Source: Rhyzopertha dominica (taxonomy: Eukaryota; Arthropoda; Insecta; Coleoptera; Bostrichidae). From it: 64,000 nucleotides of DNA. Shown here one piece after another: positions 34,441-47,039 of this stretch; positions within the stretch are counted from its first letter, which is position 1; every line of letters starts with the position of its first letter. A model generated the notes under the pieces. The model was given only the letters and a program-made list of their open reading frames with translations. It was not told where the DNA came from and ran no database searches. Where the stretch lies: positions 47,301,786-47,365,785 of the forward strand of contig QCXZ01000041.1 of NCBI GenBank assembly GCA_025024175.1, written 5' to 3'. Made by a program: the position numbers and the translations under genes.

Positions 34441-35159
34441 GATGATCTGTATTATCATCGCTTAAGCTTTTTTTGACAGTTGCACTCTCTATGGGTGATA
34501 TTTTTCTTTATTGTTTCATGTCAAAAGATTACACTCTAGTAAACAAAACTGACCTGTCCAAGTATTCTTTTTAGAAACATTAAATACAGCTGTTATGATT
34601 TTTTTTGTGTATATACACCTGAATGACCTAAAACTAAAATTTCGTTTTTACTACGTACAAGATCAAAAAACTGTAGAAATTTTTATATATTTTTATATGA
34701 ATTAACTGAGACTTGCAGAGTAAACCTAAACCCTAATATTTTAATCATTTTACAAAATTGTCTCCCAAAAAGTATTCGATACCGCATCTTATACATCATG
34801 GAAAAGCTGAACCTTGACGTGCTAACAACATTGCCGCAGCCCGGTTATCTTTCGATGACTATATCACACTATAGCGTGAAAATAACAAACTCAACAGGAA
34901 AAAGGAAATGCCAGAAGATATGACCGATGTTAATTCATTATGCTCCTAAACAGAAACGAGTTTACGATATCGTTGCCCTTCGAGAAATTTATAGATCATC
35001 AAAAGGACGTAACGCGCCTAAATATAGGCTTTTAAATTAGTCAGAGAAGTAAAGTGGTCTCGGCATTTCCACTGTCCTTCTCTCTGGCAAGTTGACAAGA
35101 TAAATATTTGAAGTTAACCAATAACTTACAATTTCCTTAACTTTCGAGTTGTTATAGCT
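34441..35159. other. Non-coding AT-rich stretch
   Basis: No supported feature. Confidence 0.45.
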
Positions 35160-35550
35160 ACTTGATACCGATTGACGTATCATCAAATTAACCTTCCGCG
35201 AAAATGCTTTAGCCGTGCCGACACGAACAAACGTCATACATCCACGTGTATTAACGATATGCATAAGTGCCGTACTCGGGGCGTGCATAGCTGTTTCGCT
35301 CGTATACCCTTAAAATAATTAGGTAGCATGCACGGTAAGTGCATTGAATATTTCAACGACGGCAGGAATCCGATCGCCCGACGGCAGCCTGTTATTTTAA
35401 AGTTTAAGTTTCTCAGAGCGTCCCATTACTTGCATACGGAACGTTTCTGTCATTGTAGCCGGCGCAGACCCGTCTACAGCGTCAGAATGGCAGATACATC
35501 TGACCAATCAATACATGCAGTGTGGTTTTGGTTCACTTACTGATTGTCTT
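35160..35550. promoter_or_regulatory. CpG-richer island, candidate regulatory element
   Basis: CpG-containing sequence (GCGAAAATGCTTTAGCCG near 35199, CGATCGCCCGACGGCAG near 35371) lies between AT-rich flanks. No credible ORF. Regulatory role is inferred. Confidence 0.3.
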
Positions 35551-35704
35551 CGTGTCTATACAAGCTTTAAACGTAATTTGCAATGACCTCGTTACTGTGA
35601 CTTAAAAATTACCCTGATCCAGGCAGAACTTGTGACTTCTGTAACAGACACAGTTTCATTACAAAAGTTTAATGCTTACCGCAGGCATTCGTGTGTATTC
35701 TACT

Positions 35705-35790
35705 ACGCCCTAGACGTGAAGTTCCTCGGGGATCCGTTCTTGGACCAACACTGTTTCCAGCTTTGTGGAATAAAATGTGCTAGATAGGAA
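35705..35790 (+). pseudogene. LINE reverse-transcriptase scrap (motif B)
   Basis: The plus strand reads REVPRGSVLGPTLFPALWN, matching the non-LTR motif B 'G-V-P-Q-G-S-V-L-G-P-x-L-(F/W)' in the style of R1/Jockey-like elements. Upstream and downstream text is not recognisable. Confidence 0.45.
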
Positions 35791-36264
35791 GAGTTGACTT
35801 TCTGCGGACTGCGTTACTGAAAAACAAGGAGTCTAACCCAAGAAAGGCTTCGACTTGGTTTGCTTGCAATTAATTGACAAATATTGCAGTTGGAAGTCAA
35901 ACAATGCTAAATCTAAAGGGTGAATTTGAAGTTACATACAAATTTCGTTAACTAATTATAACTTATTAATTATTACAAACACTTATTATTAAGAAATATT
36001 ATTTGTTTTGTATTGAAGATAGACGTGTTTTTATCTAAACGAGCCATATGTTTCCAAAGTCTACAAAAGATTTTACTGAAATGGATATCGTGGTAAAGAT
36101 TCAAACGCTTGTAGCGCTGCGCGTTATATCAGCACACAACCTGTTTTCATCGCAACTTTTAATGTAGTGTTAAGTGGAATCGTACGCGTGGGATTAACAA
36201 AAGCATTGTAAGATAAAAAATATTACCTACCTATTATTTAGACGTATGTCAGGTCTCGCACTGG

Positions 36265-36345
36265 ATAAACATTGAGAGGAGTGTCTCTCAGGGTTCAATT
36301 CTAGGCTCCATACTGCTTTTTTTTTGTATATGTCAATGGATGCGT
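36265..36345 (+). pseudogene. LINE reverse-transcriptase scrap (motif B)
   Basis: The plus strand reads IERSVSQGSILGSILLF, then text like VNGC. This fits the same RT block as the neighbouring LINE fragments but belongs to a different copy, because a second motif B occurs only 300 bases downstream. Confidence 0.5.
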
Positions 36346-36574
36346 ATAATACTTCTTTGACTGTAGAGCATTTGTTTGCTTTGAACTCCATACGTATATA
36401 ATCACTAAATTCTTATACAACATTGACAGGTGCGGTATCTCTTCCTCTTTCGCATGCACCTTCGATCTCTCTATCTTTGTTTTATTGTTCAGCATGTTTT
36501 TTTACTATCTTCCTCTCGCTTAATACTTGTTCTGTCTGCTATTTGATTAAGTTTACAACTTCTGGGATACGTAT

Positions 36575-37210
36575 ATATCAGGGTACGTGATTCCACTCCC
36601 GGGGTTCCTCAGGGATCCAACCTAGGACCTCTGCTCTTTCTTTTGTTTACTAATGATTTTCCGGGCTCTCTAACATGTGAGACTCTTGTTTATGCGGATG
36701 ATTTCAAACTTTACAGTTCGTTCGATCTGTCCAGGACTGCTTGTATCTCCAGGACAATCTTGTTAGAGTGAGTGAATGGTACTCAAACAATAAGCTATTG
36801 TTGAACATTTCCAAATGTAAGGTAGTCACCTTCACCCTTACCAAAAATCCAGTTGTTTATGATTATACCTTGGATAGTCTAGCCCTAGCGCGTTCGGGTA
36901 CTGTTCGTGCTCCAGGTACAACATTTGATCAAGACTTGTCTATCGTACATCATATACAGACAGTTGTGTCGTCTTCTTACCAAATGTTTGGCTTTATATG
37001 GCATAATTCTAAATATTTCACCAATACTTCTTCATTAAAGTTTTTATATTTCACTCTGGTACGGGCTAAACTTGATTTGCTGCTATGGTATGGAATCCTG
37101 TGTACACTGTTCATTCCGTTAGTATGGACGCTATACTGAGAAAATTTTTGAAATATCTGTGGTATAAAAACTGTCCAGTGTTGATTGCGAGTTTAATTTT
37201 ACTGTACGTA
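36575..37210 (+). pseudogene. LINE reverse-transcriptase fragment (Jockey/I-like)
   Basis: The fragment starts abruptly inside RT at [19 protein letters not shown]. It continues through [14 protein letters not shown] (YADD box, both aspartates kept) and after frameshifts into [20 protein letters not shown], then SYQMFGFIWHNSKYF and VWNPVYTVHSVSMDAILRKF near the C-terminus. The 132-codon open frame 36741-37139 is the middle part. The order is right for the palm-to-thumb half of a Jockey/I-type element. Both the 5' start and the frameshifts show a dead, truncated copy. Confidence 0.75.
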
Positions 37211-37424
37211 TACTAAATTCTCGTTCTTCGATTATTATTATTACTTTTGTAACTACTTCTGCGGTATGTGTTGGCAATCCCTTCTGTATCCCCTCCATCT
37301 CTTATTCCTTTGGTTAGTTAGTCATCATTCAACTTCTTGCTATTGGTTACGGAGCGTCTTTTATTCGCTAACTTATTACAGTTAATGTTCGGGAATATGT
37401 CTGGATTTCTTCAGTGCCAAGTTA

Positions 37425-38492
37425 TACAGGTTGTTTCACGAATGATAATGACCCTGACAAAATTAAAAATGCAACCCAAAATACATTTGCAGAGGTAACG
37501 TTGGTAATTGTTCATCGTTTTAAAAAATGTAAAACGTAGAGAGCTGTACATATAAATTCGTAAATTTTGACATAAACTTCAATCATTTGCTTTAAGTAAA
37601 TTCGGTATTGTAAAACAAATTTTATTTTTGAGAAATGTTTATTCAATAACATTAATGTAAGAAATGCTCAAAATGTCACCCTCCGCTGTTTTCACAAGCT
37701 TGAATTCGTGCCCAAAACGATCTTTCAACATGCATTAACATTCCTGGAGTGATGGATCTACATGCATCACGTATTTTATTTTCTAAATGTTCTATACTTT
37801 CAATTGGTGTTTGGTGTACTTGCTCTTTTACCATTCCCCACAGAAAAAAATCCAGATGAGTAAGGTCCGGACTCTTGGTGGACAAGGATTATCCATCGGT
37901 TAGGCAAAACCAAATCAAGATGATTTCGCACTATTCTATGATAATTCGCAGGTGCCTTATCTTGTTGGAACTATAGATCTTGTCTTACTTGTAAATTTAC
38001 ATTTTAGAGAAGTACCGGTTAAATGTTACTTAAAAAATTTAGATAAGCATTGCCGTTTAACTATCGCGAAAACATAAGTCCTAACAATTTGATTCCCCAA
38101 TATTCCGCACCAGACATTTGTCGAGTAGATAGTTGGAAAATGTCCTTCTCGAATCTAACGTGGATTTTTTGGCCCATGATAATGCATATTATGTTTGTTA
38201 ATTCCGCCATTATTAGAAAATCTTACTTCATCTGAGAAGTAAATGTCATAAAATCTCACATTCAAATCTTGGTGTTCCCGAAAAAGTTAACGAAAAGCCA
38301 GTCTTTTAGGATAATCTGTCTCCTTTAAGGCCTGAACCAATGACAGGAACCATAGCGCATAGCCGTCGTGGATATCCAATTTATTTTTAAAATAATACCA
38401 TTATGCAAAATAACCACATTGGCTATGAGAATGTATTTTGGGTTGCATTTTTAATTTCGTCGGGGTCATTATCATTCGTGAAACATTCTGTA
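37425..38492. mobile_element. Tc1/mariner-superfamily TIR element with dead transposase
   Basis: The element is 1,068 bp with 63-bp terminal inverted repeats (37425-37487 and 38430-38492; 59 of 63 matching), starting TACAG and containing TGTTTCACGAATGATAATGA. A TA dinucleotide flanks both ends (37423-37424 and 38493-38494), consistent with a TA target duplication. The interior is a decayed transposase on the minus strand. Terminal repeats are far better preserved than the gene, which suggests mobilisation in trans. Confidence 0.85.
37650..38310 (-). pseudogene. DDE transposase relic of the 37.4-kb element
   Basis: Minus-strand pieces in order are FREHQDLNV, YFSDEVRFSNNGGINKHN (first catalytic aspartate region), NVWCGI, then SPDLTHLDFFLWGMVKEQVH (last catalytic region, 'SPDLTPLDFFLWG') and a C-terminal helix ending in GG, a stop, and HFEHFLH. 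The order matches an insect DDE transposase group with the 'LDFFLWG' signature. Frameshifts lie between 37,890 and 38,200, and an in-frame TGA interrupts the usual GGHFEH end. The 69-codon frame 37676-37885 is the best surviving part. Confidence 0.75.
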
Positions 38493-38739
38493 TACCTACA
38501 TTCCCTTCATTTCTGTCAGGGTAGCAGCTTTGTATCTTATTGTTCTTTGGTCCACTATCACATCAGGTTACCATTTCCAGTATATCCGATGATTGCTAAA
38601 ATAACAAAATCTAGGAATGTGTAAGTTCATATCAGATTGGATACAATTTGTAACATTTCTTAAATACAAACGGAAAACTTCTTAGATTGAATTGTATGTA
38701 AACCCTTCTCTGTCACTTAATCGGTGTCCCTTAGTGCGG

Positions 38740-39030
38740 ATTAAATTTATTCCAGACGAACGGGACCGAATCGATACGTCACGTGCTGTCAGTACGTGCA
38801 GCCCGTGCATTTTTCATACGCGAGACTAGACGATTATGGCTCACCGGTCCGAAATGGAAATTGAAATCGTGACGTACGTTTGGGCTTTTTGCAATAACTC
38901 GTCGCTGGTCCGGGGCCCGGCCTTGCACCACAAATGGTCCATTATGTTTTCGAGGGCACAACAATCATGCCGTTTGTTTAGTCGCCGGTTACTCAATAAC
39001 CATCCCGTTGTACGCTATTTAGGTTGGTTT
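38740..39030. promoter_or_regulatory. GC/CpG-richer island, candidate regulatory element
   Basis: CpG-dense sequence with ATCGATACGTCACGTGCTG (about 38771-38789, containing the E-box CACGTG), and GGTCCGGGGCCCGGCC near 38907. Open frames on both strands are short and unrecognised. Regulatory role is inferred. Confidence 0.35.
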
Positions 39031-41239
39031 GTGTTGGCAATTTAAGTGCATGCTGAAGTATTTGAGGAGTAATAATAAAACACGGATTGTTCGAACAGGC
39101 AAGCGTATAACGCAATTGTTAGTCCAATTTGTTTGTTGGCAGAGAACGCTAGCAATTTTTCTTGGTTTCACACATACCTATGTTTTCCCCGTATGAATTG
39201 CAGCTCCCACCCATTTTAGTGTTTGAATTTCCAATTTATATTTAAGCTTTGTATCAAATTCAAATTTTAGGGTACATAAATAACCAAGGGTTTGAATAAA
39301 CAGCAGTAAGAGATTATGAAAAAATAACCAAAGATGCACTTGTCAAATTTAGGCGGTAAGTGCCCGCTGCATGTAAGTGTCCAGTTAGAGCGCGTTGTCA
39401 GTTGAGGTTATGGGCTGTCAGTAAGGTAGTAGCGTCCCGAAGCATTCGAAAATCTAATTTCCTCCGTAGATGTTGACAAAAAGACATTTATATTTCACGT
39501 ACTGGATCATATTGTGGATACCGCCCAATAATTTTAGTGTGCCGTTGAAACATATCAACCTACAGCTATAACAATTCCATTAAATACCAGATCAACATTT
39601 GTACCAAATGGTAGGTATCATTGCATCTGCACCATACAATTTTTTTTAACTCCCTGAAGTACATTTAAACAATGCTTTGTTTTACACTGCCGATAGTATG
39701 AGTATTGCTATTTAGATAGAGCAGACCCGTCAGTTACATAATACTAGTAAAACCAAAATAACGAAAATGAGATCATTACAAAAAAATTGATCGAATTTAT
39801 AGTAAGTCAATAAATAGTCCATAACATTGTGCTTGCAAAAAGCAACTGTCAGTTTGGGGACTGAAATCCCTTGTATTTTTTTGATTATTGACTGATTCTT
39901 TTGTGTAATGATGTTGATATTAAGCAATCTCAGTTTGTTATAACAAAATTACGTCTAAGCTATGTCACCTGCGTCAAAACAATCCTTGCACAACAGCTAT
40001 TTCAGCTTGTAAAGCCTCTTCAACATTGTCTACCTTGGCGTATAAAAGAGAAACCAGATCTACGCCGTGTTGTCTGCGTTGAGACTATAGCTGTGCTGAG
40101 CAGGCTTTATGAGCCGAAACAGATTGTTTTAACGCATTGGACATAGCATAGACGTAATTTTGTTATTGTTATGCTTGAGAACTGCAGTCTTTGCAGAAAT
40201 CGTCGTTGGTTTTTAAAGCCCATAGCAAAGTAGGCTACCGTTCAGATTAGTTCCCCAGAGGCACGAGTCGATAGTACTGCATAATTAATTGCCGCAAGAT
40301 ACTATATAAGCACCTACACGTTTCCTTCCGATCTAATTTTTTACGATAAATATCGCTGTTCAAGTATTGTCGTAGGAGATCTGTCTATTTTCATGCCTTT
40401 GATATTTTCAGTTATTCACAGCATCGACATTTCCTTCAAGTTATGTTACTCTAATCCCTTTAATGACGTACCCAAAATAACCCGCAACTCGACAGATCCT
40501 TTCGTTGAAAACGATTACTTTAACCGCCCACGATCTAGTTTCTTCGTATTTCTTCAAAATTGGAAATGTGGAGGCAGCTTAACGTTACATAATATGGTTT
40601 ATTCAGTTTGTCCCATTGTGGAATTGTGGGGTATCTTTTTTAATGTAAACTAATTGCTACATTTATTATGTACTAGATTCTCTACGTATACGCGGCCTAT
40701 TTTCATTGTAACTGGATCCTTCTTTGTTAAACAGAACCTGTAGCGCAACAGTTATATTTTTCTTCCTACTTACTATCTTCTGATGCAGTGCAGTTTCTGT
40801 TGAAATACTTAGCATCGTAATGCAGATGTAACATAGCAGTGGTATATCTATGAGTTTTTAAAATGGTCAGCATGTGCACCCATCTACTTGTATGTATTAT
40901 CCTATCGACGGTTAGCAACTGATGTAGCGTGACGTACGAGTTCGAAATGACCTGTTATTTCCGATTATCTAGAAGTAATAAAGAGCTTGGTTGACTCAAT
41001 CATGGTGTTTGTTAAGCAATCATTTAAATCATTTTAAATGGCGGTATCACAGACACCATCGCAGATAATTCGCTTAAATTGAACAAGACTAGAGCCAATA
41101 ATAGTATCATAGTCGGAAAAGCAGTTTATAATCATGTACAAACTTTAGATGATACTTTAAATTTGATTACCCCGTAACAATATATTAATAGATTTAAGAC
41201 GATATTCAAATAACTTACTCCTAAGAAGTTCATTATTTT
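39031..41239. other. Non-coding stretch, nothing recognised
   Basis: Over 2 kb without supported coding sequence. A TATA-like CTATATAAG occurs near 40302 without supporting transcript signals. Confidence 0.45.
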
Positions 41240-41930
41240 ATGTATTTTTTTAACATTCAGTTCTAACATTCATTGCAGTATCAGCATATTCAGCATAAAA
41301 TTTAAGATCATGCCAAAAAAAAGAAGTTGCTGTATTTAATGCAACGCTTTGTATGGATAATAGAAAGTACAAAAAAGATAAGGTGCTGATCTGGGACACA
41401 CCAGGTGAAACAAATACTTCATGAAACAATACCATCCGACAAGGCATATTAGTGATGATTTCCTAGATAGGACTTAATCAATTTCAAGTATAGCTGCTAC
41501 AAAGCCCTACTTCCCTCAGCTTCTTTATAAGTGGAGGATGACATTGTCACCTTAGATATTATATATGTGACATTAACCTGGCGTCAAAGTTCCAACCTAT
41601 TGATGAGATACTCTTGTAACAGATGCGAACTAGACGCTGTAGAACTGCTTACGATGAAATCATATTGCTGCTGAATAGAGCTCCATATATGATTGGGGAT
41701 GCAAGACAACATCGAAATACATTTACAGTTAGACACTTCACTACGATCTTCTAATCTTAATACTAAAAATATGATGGATAATTCCAATTCTGAGGAAGTA
41801 TACCACTTGAAAAGGACCGGTGGAAAGGTCTGAAAAGGAGTGCGGCAAAATAAAATAAAAAATGCTTAAAATTCCGGCCTTTGTTTTACTAAAAGTAACA
41901 GATAAGAGGTTTGTGTTTCGCATCAAATAA
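41240..41930 (-). pseudogene. LINE reverse-transcriptase relic (Jockey/I-like)
   Basis: Minus-strand pieces come in RT order. They are LSTGPFQVVYFLRIGIIHH (the 'STG-x-FP-x-x-W' region), SEVSNCKCISMLSCIPNHIW ('SNYRPISILSCIPKLFE'), SYLGNHH, SPGVSQISTLSFLYFLL (motif B) and DLKFYAE (end of motif C). The two YADD-box aspartates are degraded (FFWHDLKFY). Several frameshifts. The style resembles the 36.6-kb fragment, so both may come from one family. Confidence 0.65.
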
Positions 41931-42239
41931 AAACTTACGAAAGCTTCTAAAAACTATTGCAAAATCAATGGGCATCTTTTACGAAAGATAAGCAAACATT
42001 TGACTCGAAAAAAAGCCCTTGTACTTTCCGTTCAGAATGGATAACTTCAAAGTAACCTCTGCCTCTAAAGTGTGTGCCTTTCTGGTTTATATAATTCAAG
42101 AGAAATGAAATGTGTAGGTATGTTGTTTACTTAAAACTACTTATTTAGGCGCTTAAAGACGTACTAAAAATTACAAATCGGTTTGTATTCCATAATTTAC
42201 GAATATCATACATTTACTTTGCATGTAAACCCGCTACTA

Positions 42240-42560
42240 CTTACAGGAACTCTCCGCCTAACGTCCTTTACTCAATAATCAACGGTATCGGCTTTCCTTA
42301 AACTATTACTCCAAATAATGCACCGGAATTTCCAGAAATTACGGTGCCGCCGCACGCCAATCCAGCGTCCGTGAGTTCCCGACCAATTAAAGTATTTCCT
42401 TGCGGCCCTGCGGCTATTTACCGTTGAATGCTTAATGAAGGAATCTCCTCTTTAACCCATTTACAGCTGTGAATTTTTAAAGACACTCCTCCGCCTATAG
42501 AAGCATATATCATTTATTCAGCGGACGATTTATATCCCGCGCTTTTCTGTATTATTCACA
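42240..42560. promoter_or_regulatory. GC-richer island with homeodomain-type sites
   Basis: Contains GGTGCCGCCGCACGCC (about 42344-42359), CCAATTAAAG (42384-42393) and AT-core motifs at a composition shift. No ORF. A regulatory element is inferred. Confidence 0.3.
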
Positions 42561-43460
42561 GTGTTGTAAAGTTCCTGTAATTTTGGAAAATTGGTATTTG
42601 TTTTTATATTAAGTTCCTGCCAATACAATGCATTTGTAAAAGCATCTAGGCTTCGCGTTATGCAGGAACGTCAGCTTTCGCAGTTAGACTCGGATAGAAA
42701 TCTTGGTCTTTTTCGGTTATTCCGCATAAGTTTTGGAAAAGCATAGAATATGGAAGAAAGAGAACCACGTAATAGCTTAACCAAATCTTAACAAAGAGAC
42801 GGAGATGCTTGGACGGTAGGAAAAAGAGGTATTGTGTGTCTGTATTTCAAATACTGGGATGTGATAGTCATTTTAGAGGTTCAGGTTGTTCGAGTGTTTA
42901 CAAATCTGAATGGTATTGAGTAAGGTAGAAAGGGATGTTTGCTGGAACTGAGACATTATCTGATAAAAACATAATGATCGACTTAGCGTTTGTGTTCCCA
43001 GGTTTTAATGGACATGCCTGTTTGTAAATACTGTAAATACGTGTAGACGGCAGAGGGTTTGTTTTGTTTTTCGGAGATGAAGAATTGTGAAACTTTTTAC
43101 CTTTTTATCTATTACATCTTGAACCTAAGGAAATAATGCAATCTATAATTATTCTAAAGTTCGTGTCTTTATTTGGATTTAGAATGAAGATAGCAATTAA
43201 TGGCAGATTTTACTGCTTTTACACACGTTCTTGACCAGATTGATACGTATAAGTGTTGCAGTTCACTTTGAAGTTTTCCTGGTTCAGAAATGGACACGGT
43301 CAACAAGACAATTTAGGACTGAATGTTCATGTGCCATATGATGATGATAAGATGCGCGCAAGTACCGATCCTTATGGGGGAAATTACGATAGACAGGGTG
43401 GCCGAAATGTCCATATGGTAAACGACTGACAAGGATATTGAGAAATGAGAGAGAATATTA
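42561..43460. other. Non-coding stretch, nothing recognised
   Basis: No supported gene or repeat. Confidence 0.45.
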
Positions 43461-44284
43461 TTATATCAGAATGCTGGGAGGTTGAGACCTAAGGTGATTC
43501 AATAAGTTTGTCAAGGTATTGGAGCCTCGAGGTAAGTCAATAATGCTGACGATGGGCTTAGTAGAATTTTTTTTTATTAGTTTTTGTAAGACTGTAGAGA
43601 TAAGGGTGTTTTGATTCCTTGGAAGCTGAATTTTTTGGGATATCTTGAGGAATATCTGGGTTCTAGTATTAAATAATGAAAATCTTTTGATTTTTAAAGT
43701 AGGCTCTTGAGAAAAGGGAGTATACGACCCATTTTGTAGAAGGTTGTTGATTTTTTCTTTATAATCTGAAGTATTGAGGATCATGGTCGCAATGCCTTTT
43801 GTCGACTGAAAGAATGGTTATTTCTGAATCGTATTTCAATCTGCTCAAGACAATTTTCCCTTTTTTGGAAAGGTTGTATGGGGAATTTTTGTTCCTTGAA
43901 GAACCTGGGCTATTTCAAAACGTATAAGATCTGCCACATTCTTATGTAAAAATCCAACAAATGATTCTACAGAGTTGATTATTTTCTCAGCAGGAATTTT
44001 ATTGGGGGCAATAGCAGAATTGAAACATTTTGTTAGCATGGTGTTTTGGGATCGAGAGAGAGATTCATATATCATGTGAAGGCATATTAACCACCGTTTT
44101 TGGGACTAACATTTGCAGATGGGCCCTTGATTGCGAATTTCAAATCTTCTTTATGCTTGCAGAGAAGTAATTTTCCTTCACGATTTGCTCTGCGCCGTTC
44201 AATATCAATTTGTTGGAAAAGTATCCACCAAAACGAATAGTGCCCCCCCCTCTTCTCGTCCAGAAAGAAGTTATGTTGTATCAC
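43461..44284 (-). pseudogene. Penelope-like element, N-terminal half relic
   Basis: Three minus-strand frames join colinearly. First is 44284-44087 (basic N-terminal text). Next is 44075-43845, with FNSAIAPNKIPAEKIINSVE and LIRFEIAQVL, matching the '(F)-x-(L/V)-x-P-x-K-x-P' helical region ahead of PLE reverse transcriptases. Last is 43784-43461, with TKGIATMILNTSDYKEKINNLL ('DKG-x-A-T-V-(V/I)-M') and KPIVSIIDLPRGSNTLTNLLNHL ('RPIVS-x-IDSPTYNLAKYL'). Motifs A to C and the GIY-YIG domain are missing. It is a second, independent PLE copy, opposite in strand to the one at 14.7 kb. Confidence 0.7.
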
Positions 44285-44482
44285 TACACTAATCCAAAAT
44301 CCTTGTTACACAATTATCGTTGATGCAATCTTTGAATTTTTGAGCAAATCCTATCTCCCAAAACCTACAGTTTTGTTTGTTGACAAACTAGCCTAGACAT
44401 TCTTAAATCGAAAGATTTGCCTGTTTTTAGTATGTAGAAATACATCCAGTTTTCAAAAAATCCAGCGTCGTTTTTTTATCTA

Positions 44483-45030
44483 CGAGGGCTGTTTTTTCAA
44501 CCTCTGGTGGGTTATAAACATAAGACCCATTTATAAATTACTAATTTCTTTACAAAATCACTAAAAACATTGAGTCATTTTCATGTTTTGGACACCAACT
44601 TTATTATATCATCCTAAGAGTACTGCGCCTCCATTTCGGTCAAGTACATTTTCTGTTGGTTTTGCTTGGTGGCAAAGCGTTATCTGCTTAATCATGAAGC
44701 AAAAGACAACGATAACAAAAGCGGTATATTGCGAAATATTATGTTGCCTGCGACGAACGATTTAAGAGTATAATAAACGAAGAGGCATATAGAAGCACTG
44801 TACCAATGTGACGAACCTTTCAAACAATTCCAATCATCCATAGTACAGTCCGGACATGGCACCAGTAATTTTTATATCTCTACAGAATTAAAGGCGTTCA
44901 TGGGCAGACAGCGCTTCATCACCAAGAAAGGGTTTCAGTCGGTTGTCAATTTGAGTTAGATACGTTTAGCATGCCATAATTTCAAAGCCTCTGCACCAGA
45001 AACTTTGAAGGTAACAAAAATCGCCTTAAA
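44483..45030 (+). pseudogene. Mariner relic with one terminal repeat
   Basis: A mariner-like end, TA then CGAGGGCTGTTTTTTCAACC, begins at 44483 and resembles the intact mariner end at 22.49 kb (CGAGGCATGTTTTTT). Downstream plus-strand text gives KTTITKAVYCEILCCLRRTI, a degraded SPDMAP (third catalytic region), and AFMGRQRFITKK ('FLGGQRF-x-(N/D)-D'). The N-terminal half was deleted and the right end is not recognisable. Frameshifts throughout. Confidence 0.6.
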
Positions 45031-45199
45031 TCATATAGCTAAGATGCTGGTAAACGATTTATTCTCAAAATTAAACAGCACATTTGTGTAGGACACTCTT
45101 TAGGATCGATGATGAGATATATAAATAATTTTTTAGAGTATCTTCACAAAAGTCTTATGGGCTACGATGAAGAAATCACGCTTCTAAGTCGCCAGGAAC

Positions 45200-45560
45200 A
45201 ATAATATCTAAATTGCCCGTGAATATCGCAGCGAGCAGTCCCTGTTTATAAACAAACACATCCCTTTTAGGAACATTTCTCGGATTATCCGTGACTGAAA
45301 CCCGAACACTTTCCCGAAAATAAACGCGGCAGGCATGTCAGAAACGCATTGTTTTGCTTCCTGGGAGCCAAACCAATTAATTGTCCTTGCATTCCCGGCG
45401 CTCGCGGTATACGAATAAATCTTGCTATCCGTGAGCTTCCCGGTGGTTGGTGCAGCAGGCCGGCGTTTTGTGCTGCTTCGAAATGCCGGTGATGTATAGA
45501 GGCTGTCGATGTAATGCATATTTGATGAATTAAATGATCCTTGCTATATGGAATTAGCGT
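45200..45560. promoter_or_regulatory. GC/CpG-richer island, candidate regulatory element
   Basis: CpG-containing sequence with short overlapping minus-strand frames (45208-45519 and 45285-45722) of unrecognised, composition-driven text. No splice or homology support, so I call it a candidate regulatory island only. Confidence 0.3.
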
Positions 45561-47039
45561 TGTGATGGGAACGCACACGGCTTTAAAATAATTAGCGATA
45601 TATGTTACACAAAGGGTTGGTAAAAGAGCTTTTAATATAATTCTGGCGGATATGTTAAAATTTTCAATGCTCCATACAGATGGATTAAATGGTTGCCTTT
45701 TTAAAATTCGGGGGATGCACATAAACGCTCTATGTTCTGGTATGGTTTTAAATCTGACAATTAATCAGGCATTTACAGACATATTTGTTTACATTAATGT
45801 ATACATCGAACACTGCTGTTTGAATATCAGATTGCTGCAAGTATAGGTAATGGTATTACAGAAGCCTAAATAAACTCCGATGTAGTTACTATCCCCTTCT
45901 GTCCATTGGCTCTAAAATATCCATGAAGTTAAAAAAACAGTTCCGCAACTTATTCAGTTCATCAAGATTGCGAAATATTAATTGTGCTGTATCAAGAATT
46001 GATTGACAACAACAAACGTTCATTATATCATATTTTGCATATCCAGCATCAGTTTCCAGTTGACGTATTAATATTGGAGCCTGGGTAGTAAGTATTCTAC
46101 AAGCTTTCAAGTGGAACACAACATTTCTTTTACTACATCTTTATTTTGACGTGTGGATATTTATTAACGCGCGAAACGACTTTTAGGATCGCCCATATGG
46201 TATTTTTTAAGAAAAGCACGTACGCGTAGTCGGAATTGCCACGACTCAAATACGCAGACACATAAAATGCTCTTATATGCGTTTCAAAAAATTCGATTTT
46301 TGTTCGGTTGAAATCAGCCAGTAGCTTGAGGGTATACTTAGCTGAGGCGATTATTGCCTAACCTTCGTAATGGGAATGATAAGACTGCGTCAACTTTTTT
46401 GCTGTGCTGAAAACAAATATTTCTAAATGGCGACAATAGTTAAGTAGAACCGTAAAATAAGAGTTTTACCTTCGAAGATTCTGAAAATAGTAAAACTGCA
46501 CACGATAAACTTAAGGATGTAGCTCTTTTTCTTTTTAATGAAGATTTATCGTCAAATGGCTCTAACATTTAGAGTCGTTATGTAATGATATTCAGCAAAG
46601 CATATTTACCTGTAATAACAGTATTTTTAACGGTACTAAAACATCAAGATTACCTTAAATATCAGTACATTGCTTATTATATATCAAGTAATGTCATCTC
46701 CAGTGTAGTTTTTAATTTTTTATAATAGGGTCGTCCCGCACATTAACATTTGATAGTTTTAACCTATGCCTTTTATTGCTTACATCATGAATACTAGTGC
46801 CACGCATCTATTTTGCGTTCAGATTAATTCAACTCGTAACAAACGGCGGTAGAAGAATTACCCTGTTTCAAACATTTTCTTAAATCCGCCAACAACTACG
46901 CAAGGTTCTTAATTTCCATCATGCGCACTGTTACAGCTCCCTAGGTAACTAGGTGCTCACTGTTGTCAGTTTTATAAATAGTCAAAGAAATACAAATAAT
47001 GCAATCGGAATGAGAGAGAGGGGCGAAGGTGTAAGTATA
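45561..47039. other. Non-coding AT-rich stretch
   Basis: No supported gene; a short palindrome CCTAGGTAACTAGG lies near 46942. Confidence 0.45.

Noticed and set aside
41000..41060. AAATCATTTTAAAT-type palindromes as protein sites
   Set aside because: Short AT palindromes are expected at this base composition.
45208..45722. Two overlapping minus-strand frames of 103 and 145 codons
   Set aside because: No domain, no shared frame or splice signal; they lie in a CpG-richer island and read as chance.
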